A DNA stretch of 64,000 bases from Emiliania huxleyi CCMP1516 (taxonomy: Eukaryota; Haptophyta; Isochrysidales; Noelaerhabdaceae). The position numbers were made by a program, and so were the translations under genes. This document shows positions 10,701-21,586 of the stretch, one piece after another (position 1 is the stretch's first letter; each line of letters starts with the position of its first letter). Under the pieces are notes generated by a model. It did no database searches and was not told where the DNA came from. It saw nothing but the letters and a program-made list of their open reading frames with translations. The DNA lies in contig NW_005199975.1 of NCBI RefSeq assembly GCF_000372725.1, positions 48,518-112,517 of the forward strand, in the 5' to 3' direction.

Positions 10701-11707
10701 AGCTCGTGGACGCGCTCCAGCAAGGGCAGGGGAGGAGGTGTGGCACTTCCTAGACACCTCCTAGACACCTCCTAGACACTTCCTAGACACTTCCTAGAGG
10801 CGCGGGCCCGGCGCCGCAGAGGCCGCTGCCGTCCGGCGGCCGCGAGCTGTCGGAGCCTTCTCGGAGCCTTCTCGGAACCTTCCTCGCAGGCCGCTGCCCT
10901 CCGGCGGCGGCGCTTCGCCGTCAGCCGCGCCAGGCGCCTCCTCCCCCGCGTGCCCCGATCCTTACGGCGAGCGGAGACCGCCCGAGGCGCGCCGAGGTTG
11001 TGCGAGGGTAGGCGTCCCTCTCCCGGTGCTCGATTTGGGCGCGGTGGCGGCGATGCTCGGCGGAAGCGAGGCGAGCCCGCGCCCGTCTAGCTGCGGAGGG
11101 GGCTCGGAGAGGAGCGGAGGAAAGCCGAGAGTGCCGCTGAGAGTAGGCGAGCGCGCGCGTGGCAGTGGAGGGCTTCTATCGGATGGAGACCGCCGGCCCG
11201 TCGCCCGGCGGCGCCTCGCTGCAGCAGCTCTCCGCCGCCGCCGCGCGAGGCAGCAAGCAGCGGAGGAGGAGGACGAGCCGCGCGAACCTTCTCGGAACCT
11301 TCTCGGAGCTTTCCCCCCGTAGGCAGTTTGCGAGAGGTGTATGAGCAGGCGCGCACTCGCCCAAGGGCGCGCTGCGTTGACCGCTTTCTTTTTGTTGAGT
11401 CTCGGACTTCTGTTGACAGGCACACTCGCTCAAGGGCGCGTGCGCGTGCGTGGGCGCCCGCGCGGCGCAGGAGGCGGCGTTGCGGCTCGAGCGTGCGGCG
11501 CGTGCCGCCTCGGACGCTGGAACTGCGCTGCCTCCGGACAGGCTGTCGGGTCGCTGCTCGAGAGGGGGGGTGTGAGCTAACTAAATAATGATTGATCATG
11601 TGGATTATCGATTGATCAGGCTCGATTCGCTGCTCGCGGGTGTGAGCTCGGAGATGCAGCGCCTCCTCGCTGCACAGGCGGAGCTGCTCTCCGGTGGGGA
11701 GTGCTAG
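7753..11707 (+). CDS. Membrane hybrid histidine kinase with receiver and HPt domains
   Basis: Start ATG 7753. The N-terminus has about five or six hydrophobic segments (residues 22-180). Then follow the H-box RYIAALSHDFGTPISAL (His209), the N-box FINFASNAFK, G1 VADTGIGL, and G2 GTGLGLYHVQQL with GSGAVFWVDL. The receiver domain begins VLIAEDNVFILQL, has the phospho-acceptor region ALVLMDVLMPFMDG, and ends with RIIALSANGSDAA and the conserved Lys in VLCKPVSLPKLVDALQ. The last exons encode an HPt domain, REVYEQAHSLKGACACVG, with the phospho-His in HSLKG, ending LLSGGEC. So the whole phosphorelay His-Asp-His is on one chain; the output partner would be a separate regulator. Introns read directly: 8600-8875, 9209-9415, 9514-9650, 10595-10670, 11349-11419; others lie near 9810-9935, 10105-10180, 10820-10890, 11075-11150 and 11250-11330. 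Nearly all carry a copy of the next exon's start. Confidence 0.9.
8600..8875 (+). repeat. Intron made of four 69-bp tandem units
   Basis: The intron (GC donor, AG acceptor) consists of four units starting at 8600, 8669, 8738 and 8807. Each is 22 nt copied from the next exon's start (GCCCCGTCTCGCTGCGGGAG and following bases) plus AT-rich filler ending ttgatttaag. The exon resumes at 8876 and reads GPVSLREIVQRK across the join. Confidence 0.9.
9209..9415 (+). repeat. Intron made of three 69-bp tandem units
   Basis: Units start at 9209, 9278 and 9347. Each carries a copy of the following exon (GCCTCGGCCTCTACCACGTG...) plus filler of ttaattaattaag type ending in aaacag. The exon resumes at 9416, and the G2 box of the kinase is coded across the join. 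Confidence 0.9.
9514..9650 (+). repeat. Intron with two 68-69-bp units carrying different fillers
   Basis: The first unit (9514-9582) has the hairpin-type filler agcgtctcttcacac...gtgaacag. The second (9583-9650) has AT-rich filler taattaatgaactaatg. Both begin with a copy of the next exon (GTCGACCTG / GTTGACCTG ... GAGCCAACCACG). The GT-AG boundaries fit the frame VFWVDLPYEPTT. Confidence 0.85.
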
Positions 11708-11891
11708 AGGCGCTCGCACAGCGCCAGGGGAGCAGGGGAGGGAAGCAGTGAAGGCGGAGGCTCTGACTCGCCCGTCTTTCCACAGAGTTTCCAACGTACG
11801 TTAGAGAGCCGTATACAGTTTTGACTTTTGTGGAGGCGATTTTTCCTTGTATCTGCGCACGTCTGCCCCGCGCGGGGCGCGGGCCCACGCC

Positions 11892-12646
11892 CGGCTTGTT
11901 GTGCGAGTATATGGGCCAAAAGCGTCGAAAATGTCCCAAAAAGCGTGTTTTGAGTTTGTGGCAGCCCCACAGCCGGCGCGCGCCGCCAGGAAGCACCGCT
12001 CGCGTGTCGGCCGCACTCCCTGGCACCCAGGGAGTGCGGCCGACCGACCAGACCGAGTAGGCTCGATGCCGCGCTCGCTGTGGGGCTGCCACAAAGTCGC
12101 CGCCGAGCGTGCCACCGAAGGTGTCCCGGCGGAGGTGGTGGAGTTTGAGACCTGAGGCTGCGGAGGTGACGCCTGAGGTACCGGCCCGTGCACGGCGACT
12201 CAGCCGGCGACCGCCACGGGCTCAGACGAGACTTGTCGACTCGTTACGGCTCAGCTTCACCGTGGTCATCGGGCGTCTGTCGACGTCAGGACCACCCATA
12301 CAGCTCGCGGGTTTGAGGTCGCAAGAGCCAAGATGGTGGCGTTTGGACATCCCAGCCATCACTCAAGACAGCCTGTAGGTGATGGCGGGACGGCGCAGTG
12401 TGTGTGGCACTCGGCAGTAGGCACCCGCGGCACGGCCCCGCTGTCGGCTCTCGCGGGCTGCGGAACCGGCCCCAGAAGGGGACGGTCCGGGCGAGTGTGG
12501 CAGCTCCTGCGCTAGTATGGGCAACCTCTATCACAACACTACTGATCCTGGTCATTAGAGCTGCCAGGGATAGCGTCAGGAGCCGGTAGGAGTCAAAACC
12601 CCTCATATTTGAGACATCGTGGCCCATATACTCGCACAACGAGCCG
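11892..12646. repeat. Inverted-repeat-bounded segment (possible non-autonomous element)
   Basis: Arms 11892-11917 and 12621-12646 are inverted copies (25 of 26 positions; the core is ttgtgcgagtatatgggcc). Inside lie a second pair of arms (11955-11972 and 12078-12095, tttgtggcagccccacag) and a perfect 17-bp stem with a 5-nt loop at 12006-12044. No transposase frame was recognised. The target-site duplication is not evident. Confidence 0.5.
12006..12044. repeat. Perfect 17-bp hairpin
   Basis: gtcggccgcactccctg and its exact reverse complement are separated by five bases (gcacc). It is centred within the nested inverted repeats. Confidence 0.85.
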
Positions 12647-12911
12647 CCCTCCACCTACGGTCCTACGCGCTAAGCGCTCCCAAATTTTCGGTTTCGGAGC
12701 ATTCTCCGTACGTGGCTGGGTTCACAGCGATTGTAGGAAAATGAGGACGGGACCACTTGACGGTCGCGGCCTTCCGACTCGCGCCTCCGCCTCACCTCAC
12801 CTCCGCCTCACTCTCCGCCTCACTGGCACTATTGTAGCCCTGGCCGGTGCGCGTGCAGAGTTGAAGTTCCGGAGTTAAAATTCGAACGCGTTCTCTCACG
12901 GTGACCAAAAA

Positions 12912-13678
12912 ATGTCCACCTCAGAGGCACCTCCGGAGGCAGGCCGCCGCACGCCGGCGACACAGCTCCAGCTGTCGAACTGACCCGCAGCTCCTCTCAG
13001 AGCGGGAACTGTGACGAAAGTTGACTGAGGCGGTTGTCAGGAACCATCATACGGATCACATGGTGGCTCTTTCATGACGGGAGACCGCCCGACCACTCCT
13101 GGGTGGCACTGCCACCGGTGTCGCTCGAGAACGTTATCGTGCAAGGCGGCAGCAAGAAGCGCAACAACCCCTTTTGCGCCAAGTTCAAGCCGGTCGGCGA
13201 GAAGTTTCAGCGCCACCTGCCCGGCTCGAACAGCGCGACAGCCGAGGAGGCGGCCGCCAAGCTGGCCTACTACCACGAGTACGGGTCGGAGCTGCCGCCG
13301 CCTGCAGCTCGCAAGCCTCGCCGCCGCCCAGAGGTGCGCTCCTGAGCCCGCACCCATCCTGGCTGCGCTCAGTCCTCCTTCCCTGGGCTGTAGGATATGG
13401 CGGTAGAGCGGGCGGCCAAGGAGGCGCGCAAGCAGGCCAGGCGGCCGCAGAGGCCGCCGCTCACGCCCGCGCCGGCGCAGCCTCCACAGTCTCCTCTCAC
13501 GGGTCCCGGTGTGCCGTGTGTGCCGGTAGTCCCTCTCCCCATGGGCTACCACCCCTTGCCCTCGGAGCCAGTCATCCCTGTGGGCCCTGTGGGTGAGCCC
13601 CAGCCAGGCCAGTGCCAGCACTCGTGGGACCCGGCCACCTGCGTCCTCTGCAACTGGTCCTGGGGCGCCCGGCGCTGA
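12912..13678 (+). CDS. Small basic, proline-rich protein with Cys/His tail
   Basis: Three exons are proposed. Exon 1 begins with ATG 12912 (MSTSEAPPEA) and joins through a GC-AG intron, about 12943-13040, to GTIIRITWWLFHDG. Exon 2 contains GSKKRNNPFCAKFKPVGEKF followed by a helix TAEEAAAKLAYYHEYG, vaguely like AP2/integrase-type DNA-binding folds but not convincing. A GT-AG intron (about 13337-13392) leads to MAVERAAKEARKQARRPQRP, a proline-rich stretch, and a C-terminus with CQHSWDPATCVLCNW, a possible C-H-C-C metal site. Stop 13676-13678. Function unknown. Confidence 0.5.
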
Positions 13679-13790
13679 GATACACTCAAGATACACTCGA
13701 AGATACACTTCGAAGATACACCGGTGGGATGTTATAAAGGTGTATCTTTGAAATGTATAGTCAAGTGTATCTTTGGCTATCACTCGAACT
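13679..13790. repeat. Cluster of agatacac repeats, direct and inverted
   Basis: Four copies of agatacact/agatacacc on one side face gtgtatctt copies on the other (about 13740-13780), so the region can fold into a hairpin. It lies directly after the stop of the preceding gene and could act at its 3' end. This is inferred from position only. Confidence 0.5.
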
Positions 13791-14006
13791 TTGGACAAGG
13801 GAATGGCCCAAAGAGGGGGGCGTGCCGGTCCTTGGACGGTGGGCGACGCCGTCTCGTGATAAAGTAAGGAGATAACAGACCGAGCGGGAGGGGGAGGCTC
13901 CGGTTTAAAGTAGGAGGCAAGCCCGATATGCGTGAGCCGTGAGCGTAGCTCACGGGGACAGCCAGGCGTGTGAGTGTGGAGAAATGTACCTAGAGAACTT
14001 TTGACT

Positions 14007-17000
14007 TTACCCAAAAGGGTTCCCGTTCCCGTTGGTGCCGCCCTCCGGCTCCGCGACACCCCCCGGCGGCGGGCCAAAGTCGTCATCGAACGGGTTGATG
14101 AGAGGCGTGTCCGGGTCAGGCGAGCTCCACGCCGCGGCGAGGCCTTGGGCGCGAGGCGGCGTGACCACGACGGCTCGCTCGGCCAGCGCCTCCGTCACCG
14201 GCGAGGCCGCGTCCGCGGCGAAGGGGTTCGGACCCGCGTTTGCGTCGAACGGGTTGGCGCGGGTCGAGGACGGGTCGGGGACGGGCGCGGCGAAGGCGCG
14301 CACGCCGGGCGGCGTGGACGCGACCTGCCCACAGCTTAGAGGTGTGAAGAGGCGCTGTGCACAGCAGTCAGAGGGGGGGGCATCAATGCGACCGACGACG
14401 GCGCTTCAGAGGCAGCGTCGGAGGCCGGCGTGCCGGGCGGCGGAGGCGTGCCGGGCGATGAGAGCGCGACGACGCACTCGGTGCAGACACGCGCCGGCTT
14501 CGAGACTCCAAACTTTGGGAGGGCGAGCCGGTGCGAGGAGCACGAGCCTGATTGACACTCAGCGCCATCTTACACTGTAGTACTAGAGGCGAGCGAGTGA
14601 GGGAGGAGGAGCACGAGCCGCAGGCGATGCGTCCGCAGTGGCGGCAGTNNNNNNNNNNNNNNNNNNNNNNNNNNNNNNNNNNNNNNNNNNNNNNNNNNNN
14701 NNNNNNNNNNNNNNNNNNNNNNNNNNNNNNNNNNNNNNNNNNNNNNNNNNNNNNNNNNNNNNNNNNNNNNNNNNNNNNNNNNNNNNNNNNNNNNNNNNNN
14801 NNNNNNNNNNNNNNNNNNNNNNNNNNNNNNNNNNNNNNNNNNNNNNNNNNNNNNNNNNNNNNNNNNNNNNNNNNNNNNNNNNNNNNNNNNNNNNNNNNNN
14901 NNNNNNNNNNNNNNNNNNNNNNNNNNNNNNNNNNNNNNNNNNNNNNNNNNNNNNNNNNNNNNNNNNNNNNNNNNNNNNNNNNNNNNNNNNNNNNNNNNNN
15001 NNNNNNNNNNNNNNNNNNNNNNNNNNNNNNNNNNNNNNNNNNNNNNNNNNNNNNNNNNNNNNNNNNNNNNNNNNNNNNNNNNNNNNNNNNNNNNNNNNNN
15101 NNNNNNNNNNNNNNNNNNNNNNNNNNNNNNNNNNNNNNNNNNNNNNNNNNNNNNNNNNNNNNNNNNNNNNNNNNNNNNNNNNNNNNNNNNNNNNNNNNNN
15201 NNNNNNNNNNNNNNNNNNNNNNNNNNNNNNNNNNNNNNNNNNNNNNNNNNNNNNNNNNNNNNNNNNNNNNNNNNNNNNNNNNNNNNNNNNNNNNNNNNNN
15301 NNNNNNNNNNNNNNNNNNNNNNNNNNNNNNNNNNNNNNNNNNNNNNNNNNNNNNNNNNNNNNNNNNNNNNNNNNNNNNNNNNNNNNNNNNNNNNNNNNNN
15401 NNNNNNNNNNNNNNNNNNNNNNNNNNNNNNNNNNNNNNNNNNNNNNNNNNNNNNNNNNNNNNNNNNNNNNNNNNNNNNNNNNNNNNNNNNNNNNNNNNNN
15501 NNNNNNNNNNNNNNNNNNNNNNNNNNNNNNNNNNNNNNNNNNNNNNNNNNNNNNNNNNNNNNNNNNNNNNNNNNNNNNNNNNNNNNNNNNNNNNNNNNNN
15601 NNNNNNNNNNNNNNNNNNNNNNNNNNNNNNNNCTCCCCGCAGATCTGGCACGCGGCGGCGAGGTGGTCGGGGAGCCACGGCGGCGGCGCGGAGATGGCGT
15701 GCAGGAGGGCTCGGCGCTGCTCGGCGCTGATTGGCCGCCCGCCCCGCAGCGCCGCCTCGGAGGGTCCCGCGTGCGAGAGCGGGCAGAGGCCCTCAGCGTC
15801 GGGCACCTGATTCGTTGATGAGTCGAGGTGTTGAGGAGTGCCGCACCTCACCGATGCCTCGCGGCGTGGCGCACGTTCGGAGAGGCGCCCGCGGCGACGA
15901 GCGAGCGCGCGAGGCCGAAGTGGCCTGCTTAGCGAACCACCTCTCCATGCACTCAATGCTGTTAGCTATTCAGCGAGCGTGCGAGGCCGTGCTGCACCTC
16001 GCCACGCCGCGAGGTGCAGCGGCGTGTGGCCACGCCCGTCCTGCAGGAGACAGTGCGGACGCGGGTCAGGGAGGGGCCAGGGACGCTGCGGCGGCGTGTC
16101 GCCCCGCCCGTCCTGCACGTTGATGTGCGCCCCAGCGTCGAGCAGCGCCGCCAGCGTCTCCGCCGCCGCAGCGCCGCCGCCATGGTCGCTCAGCCGATGC
16201 AGCGGCGTCTGCCTGGCAGCGCATCGGCTGTCCCTCAGTCCTTCACGGAGGAGGGGGCTGGCTCTCCATTCCGATGCAGCGGCGTCTGACCAGAAGGGGA
16301 AGTCGGCGGCCTCTCTGCGACATCTCTGCGATCTCTCGGCGACCTCTCGGCTATCGCTATCTGCCCCGAGGTGAAGTCTGCGGTGTTTGGTGACGCCCCG
16401 GCGGCGAGCAGCGCCTTGCTCGCGCGGAGAGGCTCCACGCCTAATGAATACTTAATGAACACTTAATTAATAGTTAACGAGGCGCCCGGCTCGCGCGGAG
16501 AGGCTCCACGCCGCAGACGGCGTGCTGCAGCGGCGTGCAGCCCGCGGCATCGCGCTCCTCGACATCCGCGCCTGCGCATGTGCCGTCGCTGGTCATGCAC
16601 TAGTCAGTACGAGTAGGCAGCATCCCTCCTTCACCTCCGCGCCTGATCATGGTCAGTCACCGATGACAGCGCCGGCAGCCAGCGTTGCGTCGCGCTCCTC
16701 GGCCTGCCGCACCGCACGACAAGAGCAGCTCGCAGCAGGCGGGCTGCTGCGCGCTGAGGTGAAGCGGCGTCTCGCCGGACGGAGCCATCCTCGCCTGCTG
16801 TTTGGCTAAGCACGTGAGGACGCGCCACCACCCAAAGCGGCGTCTCGCCGGAGCCATCCGAAGCCTGCAGCGCCGCACCGCGCGACAAGAGGAGCTCGAC
16901 GAGCGGCGCAGCGCCTGCGGGGCATGTCTCGGACATGTCCCGGGGCGGTGCGAGGGACGGGAGGAGCTCGACGAGCGGCGCAGCGCCCTTCTTCGCGGCG

Positions 17001-20000
17001 AGGTGGAGGGGGGCAGGGCCGCCACCTTAGGGAGGAACTAGTCACTGGTCAAGCACGGGGCATTCCCTCTGGTTGAGGGGTGGAGGGGCCGCCGCCCGCT
17101 GGCTGGGCATTCGGGTCGGCAGACGCGTCTAGCAGCGCCTGAGGACGTGTCCCGGACATGTCATGGACGTGTCCTGGGCATTCGGGTCGGCAGACGCGTC
17201 TAGCAGCGCCTGAGGACGTGTCCCGGACATGTCATGGACGTGTCCTGGGCATTCGGGTCGGCAGACGCGTCTAGCAGCGCCTGCACGGAGATTACCCGAG
17301 ATTACCCGAGATTGCCCGAGATTACCCGGGTCGGCAGACGCGTGTAGCAGCGCCTGCAGGGAAGGGGAGAGGCGAGGGTCGGAGGGAGGGTCGGGGGGGA
17401 AGGGCGCGTGGCCGACGCGTCCAGCAGCGCCTCTGCCGCCCCCGCGTGGCCGTGGAGGGTGGCGAGGTGGAGGGCGGTGTAGCCGCTCTCGTTCGCCACA
17501 TTCGCCTGCGCACCAGAGACGGCTCGCCGTGTTGCTGGGCGGCTCAGCGTGGCAGCCGCACTGGCTGGCCAAGCTCGCCTCGGGTAATCTCGGGTAATCT
17601 CGGGTAATCTCGGGTAATCTCCGCACTGGCTGGCCAAGCTCGCCTCGCCGCCGTCGCTCCCAGACCCAGTCAGCAGCATCCGCACCTGCTTCAGCCGCCC
17701 CGCAGCAGCTAGCTCGTGGACCAACGCGCCGCCGCCCCGCCGCAAGGCGGAGCCGCCTCCCGCCTATGGGACATGTCTCGGACAGGTCGTGGACGTGTCC
17801 TGGACATGTCCGCAAGGCCGAACAGCCTCCCGCCCGCCGCAGCAGCGCCGCTACGCGGAGGAACGCGCCGCCCCCCTCCCCTCCCTCGCCCCCCTCGCCA
17901 GCCCCCTCGCCCCCGCTGCCGCTCTCGCCCTCCGCCAGCGACGCGAGCACGGCCGTGTCCAGGGGCGTGCAGCCCTCGCCGTCCACCTGCGCTCAGCTCG
18001 ACATCACGAGTAAGGAGCCACGTCCGGTATCACTGTAGTACCCGTCTTAGACTCCTCTCCCCTGTCCACCTCCCCCGGCAAGCTGTGCTGTTGTCACTGT
18101 TAGAAGCACTCCCATTCCTCCTATCATCACTGTCCACCTGCCCAGCCGGCAAGCCGTGCTGTTGTCACTGTTAGAAGCACTCCCATTCCCCCTATCATCA
18201 CTGTCCACCTGCCCAGCCGGCAAGCCGTGCCGGAGGAGGAAAGCGCACGCCTCCGCGTCGCCTGCCGCGGCAGCCGCGTGGAGCAGCGAGCCGCCGCCCT
18301 CCCCCTCCTCGTGCAAGGACGCGCCTGTCATTCCACACTCTTCAGTACTCTTTCAGGATCGGCCGTGTCCTAGCTGTATCCTAGCTGTGTCCTAGCTGTG
18401 TCCTAGCTGTTTCTTTGCCGTGTCCTAGCCGTGTCCTAGCTGTGTCCTAGCCGTTTCTTTGCCGTGCCCTGGCTGGGTCCTGTTTCCTGGCTGTGTCCTA
18501 GCCGTGTCCTGCTCATCCCTCCCCTTCCTCAGGGACGCGCCGGCGTCGAGGAGGCGCTCTGTACCTCGGCCGTACCTCGGCCGTACCTCGGCCGTACCTC
18601 GGTCGTATCTCGGCTGTATCTCGGCTGTATCTCGGCTGTATCTTGGCGCGCCGGCGTCGAGGAGGCGCTGGCACGTCTCCCACCGGTGACACGCCGTCGC
18701 AACCTGCGGCGATTCATTACTTAACTAATTAATTAATTAATTATGTCTCCCACCGGTGACACGCCGTCGCAACCTGCACGGCGGAGCTCTCACTGGCTCA
18801 ATGCGATCGTCAGCCATGAACAACAAATGCCACTCTCTCAGCCTGCAGCGGAGAGGCGGCCGCGAAGGGCGAGCCTGCCAGTGCAACCAACAATGGCTGA
18901 TGCTGCGAGCAAAGAAGTGCTCGGCCACGCGGAGTGGAGAGGCGAGCCGGCGGGGGGCCTCGCAGAGAGGGAGCAGGAGTGCGGAGGTCCGAGCAGGGCG
19001 GCGAGCAGCTCCTGAGGACATGTCTCGGACGTGTCGCGGACGTGTGTCCCGGACATGGAAGGGCCGAGCGGGGCGGCGAGCAGCTCCTGAGGACATGTCT
19101 CGGACGTGTCGCGGACGTGTGTCCCGGACATGGAAGGGCCGAGCAGGGCGGCGAGCAACTCCTGAGGACATGTCTCGGACGTGTCACGGACGTGTGTCCC
19201 GGACATGGAAGGGCCGAGCGGGGCGGCGAGCAGCTCCTGAGGACATGTCTCGGACGTGTCGCGGACGTGTGTCCCGGACATGGAGGTCCGAGCAGGGCGG
19301 CGAGCAGCTCCTGAGGACATGTCTCGGACGTGTCTCGGACGTGTGTCCCGGACATGGAAGGGCCGAGCAGGGCGGCGAGCAGCTCCTGAGGACATGTCTC
19401 GGACGTGTCACGGACGTGTGTCCCGGACATGGAAGGGCCGAGCGGGGCGGCGAGCAGCTCCTGAGGACATGTCTCGGACGTGTCACGGACGTGTGTCCCG
19501 GACATGGAAGGAGGGCCGAGCAGGGCGGCGAGCAGCTCCTGAGGACATGTCTCGGACGTGTCGCGGACGTGTGTCCCGGACATGGAAGGGTCCGAGCGGG
19601 GCGGCGAGCAGCTCCTGAGGACATGTCTCGGACGTGTCGCGGACGTGTGTCCCGGACATGGAAGGGCCGAGCGGGGCGGCGAGCAACTCCTCCTCTGGCA
19701 TCACACCTGACGCATGGGCAGGGTAAGGTCTGAGGCATCGGCCGACGAGGAGGCCCCTCCTCCTCCTCCTCTTGCAGCGCGCCGCTCGAGCCGGCGGCGG
19801 CGAGCAGGTGTAGCGGCGAGGCGCTCCGGAGCGAGAAGAGCCACGCCTTGGCCGGGATCGAGTACTGAGGAGGCATCACTAGTCATAGTTGCTACGAGCA
19901 AGCGGGGAGAGCCACGCCTTGGTCGCCGCAGGCAGCGCGAGCACCTCCCCGGGCACCTCCTGGCGGACATGTCCAGGACACGTCTCGGAAGTGTCCCGCC

Positions 20001-20858
20001 GCACGGCAGAGCACTCCGCTCTCGTCGCTCCTGTAGCAGGGAACGGAAGCGGGCGGCGGCGAAGGCGCCGGCCGCTTGCTTGAGCAGGGTGGTGCTAGAG
20101 GTGGCGCTCTCGCCTCCTCGCCCGCCTCCGCCGGCAGCGAAGGCGAGGCCGGCGCGGGCCTCCTCCCGCGCCGCCTACAGGAAGGGTCCAGGAAAGGTCT
20201 AGGAAAAGAAGGCGAGGCCGGCGCGGGCCTCCTGCCGCGCCGCCTCCCTCAGCGTGGCGCAGACGTTGGCCGGGGAGAGGATCGCCTGCAGGAAGGCTCC
20301 GGCACCGTGAGCCGGGAGGCTTCCAGGAAGGGACGGCGGCAGAGGCGCCTCACCACGAGGCGGCTGGCGGTGGCGTGGAGCAGGGAGGGGAGGCGCCACA
20401 ATCCGGCGAGCTCCCGCAGCGCGAGCAGCTCCTGATTACTCATTGCCCATGCATCACTCACCATTCATGATCAAGAGACCCCGCAGCGCGAGCAGCTCCT
20501 CGTGCGACAGCCCGTCCGGCGGCGGAGCCTCCAGGTAGACGTGCCGCAGCGCCGCCTCGACCAGCGGCCTCTCGGCGTCGACAGAGAGGCGGATCGCTGC
20601 GGCGGTGACGGCGGAGGCGGTGGGCGCGAGCAGCTCGCGGAAGTGCTCCGACCGCGCCGACAGGACCAGCCGGTGGGCGGCAAACTCCTCTCCCGACCGA
20701 GGCACGAGGCGGCAGTCGGAAAAGGACCCGTTTGCCCAGACCTCGGCGAGCCCGGAGCTGAGCGCCGGCGCGAGCGCCGAGGATGGCGGCGGCGGAGGAG
20801 GAGGTGGAGATATTGTAGGGTCGTCGTCGAGGACGTGCGCAGGCGGGGACCAAGACAT
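14007..20858 (-). CDS. BTB-ankyrin-FYVE-NPF protein resembling Rabankyrin-5 (ANKFY1)
   Basis: Minus-strand exons give, in order: an N-terminal BTB/POZ domain (WANGSFSDCRLVPRSGEEFA, AAHRLVLSARSEHFRELL; ATG at 20858); a BTB-associated helix region (ALRELAGLWRLPSLLHATA); many ankyrin repeats through 19000-15800 (GYTALHLATLHGHAG, ALVHELAAAGRLKQVRMLL, LVELLLSRGAAL); and a FYVE zinc finger split by the assembly gap (AACQICGE before it, CRHCGRIACGSCS and LPKFGVSKPARVCTECV after). The acidic C-terminus has four NPF motifs (NPFDAN, NPFAAD, NPFDDD, NPFG), stop at 14007. Animal Rabankyrin-5 has BTB, ankyrin and FYVE domains, binds PI3P on endosomes and meets EHD proteins through NPF. A similar role in endocytic traffic is inferred. 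Introns are long minisatellite arrays. The gap and these arrays prevent a full exon model. Confidence 0.75.
14649..15632. other. Assembly gap (984 N)
   Basis: Run of N within the FYVE-coding part of the minus-strand gene. The missing sequence must hold the middle of the zinc finger and at least one intron end. Confidence 1.
17110..17290. repeat. Tandem array in ankyrin gene intron
   Basis: About three copies of a roughly 70-bp unit containing gtcggcagacgcgtctagca and the ggacatgtcatggacgtgtc filler. The first part of each unit is exon-like (ankyrin codons) and the rest is filler. Confidence 0.6.
18360..18655. repeat. tcctagctgtg and cgtatctcggct minisatellites
   Basis: Two short-unit arrays within an intron of the minus-strand ankyrin gene (18360-18500 and about 18560-18645). 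Both are bordered by copies of the exon edge gggacgcgccggcgtcgagg. Confidence 0.6.
18990..19690. repeat. Tandem array of about ten ~70-bp units
   Basis: Each unit is a copy of an exon edge (cgagcagggcggcgagcagc on the plus strand, coding for ELLAALLG on the minus strand) plus the filler ggacatgtctcggacgtgtc. Units differ by a few substitutions and small indels. The array sits in an intron of the BTB-ankyrin-FYVE gene. Confidence 0.85.
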
Positions 20859-21586
20859 AGGAATGGGGTGGCCTGGGCGGCTAAGAAAAAAGAAAAAACG
20901 TCCAGTGCGAAAAACCGCGGAAGCAAGGCTGCCTGTAAGCTCTGCTCCTAGCCTTGGTTGCGGCCCTCTCACTTCACTGCAGAACTATTAAGAGTGAAGC
21001 GTCCTCGAGGACCCGTCTTCGCGGCGACGAGCTTGTGTTGTGTTGTTAAGAGTCGCTTATATAAAATGAACTCGGGGGCACGGGACGCGGCACAAACGGG
21101 GCACAAACGCCAGGCTACAAAGACGGGGAGGCACGTAGTGACGCAAGAGTCGCTTGCTATGTAGTATACTGAAGTAGTCGACCATGAACGAGATTACGAG
21201 TTTGTGCAAAAAACATTCGACAGCAACAATAGAGAATTTTACAACAAAAACTCCCAATAAAAGAGACATGACGAGCGCCCCCCCCCCCCCCCCAAAGGAG
21301 TTTCAGGCAGCCGCACCGTATCGCACACACGGACACACGCATGGGGTTGACCCTCGCGTTCAACATACGCGTCGCCCCATCGCCATCAAAGTTCCCTAAC
21401 GATGTGCATCATTCTCCGTCGCCCCCGCAGCACGCTCCCCGCTGTATGCCCGGCAGGCGGAGGGAGCGGATTGCGCCGAAAGGCCATTGGTTCGCGCCAC
21501 GCAGAAGCGAGGGGAGTGCGAATCGGCAGCACCTCCACCCCATCCACGATCGATAAGCGAGACGGGGATAACAGACGCCAACATGC
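20859..21586. other. Intergenic, AT-richer, no gene recognised
   Basis: Contains the presumed promoter of the ankyrin gene, with a T-rich tract on the minus strand at 20882-20902. It also holds a 31-bp segment (21061-21091) repeated exactly at 59955-59985, and a run of about 15 C near 21280. Confidence 0.5.

Larger units (their letters stand above)
11708..12911. other. Intergenic region with nested inverted repeats, no gene recognised
   Basis: About 1.2 kb between the histidine kinase and the next + strand gene. Open frames here look like shadows, with no recognisable domain. The structure is described in the inverted-repeat entries. Confidence 0.4.

Noticed and set aside
12895-13345. AP2-type DNA-binding domain in the small basic protein
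   Set aside because: Only a weak resemblance (AKFKPVGEKF then a TAEEAAAKLAYY helix). It lacks enough conserved positions to name.
18756-19733. Repetitive 325-residue plus-strand frame (MSRTCRGRVSRTWKGR type)
   Set aside because: The ~70-bp tandem array is in an intron of the minus-strand ankyrin gene. Its unit length and base bias keep several frames open.
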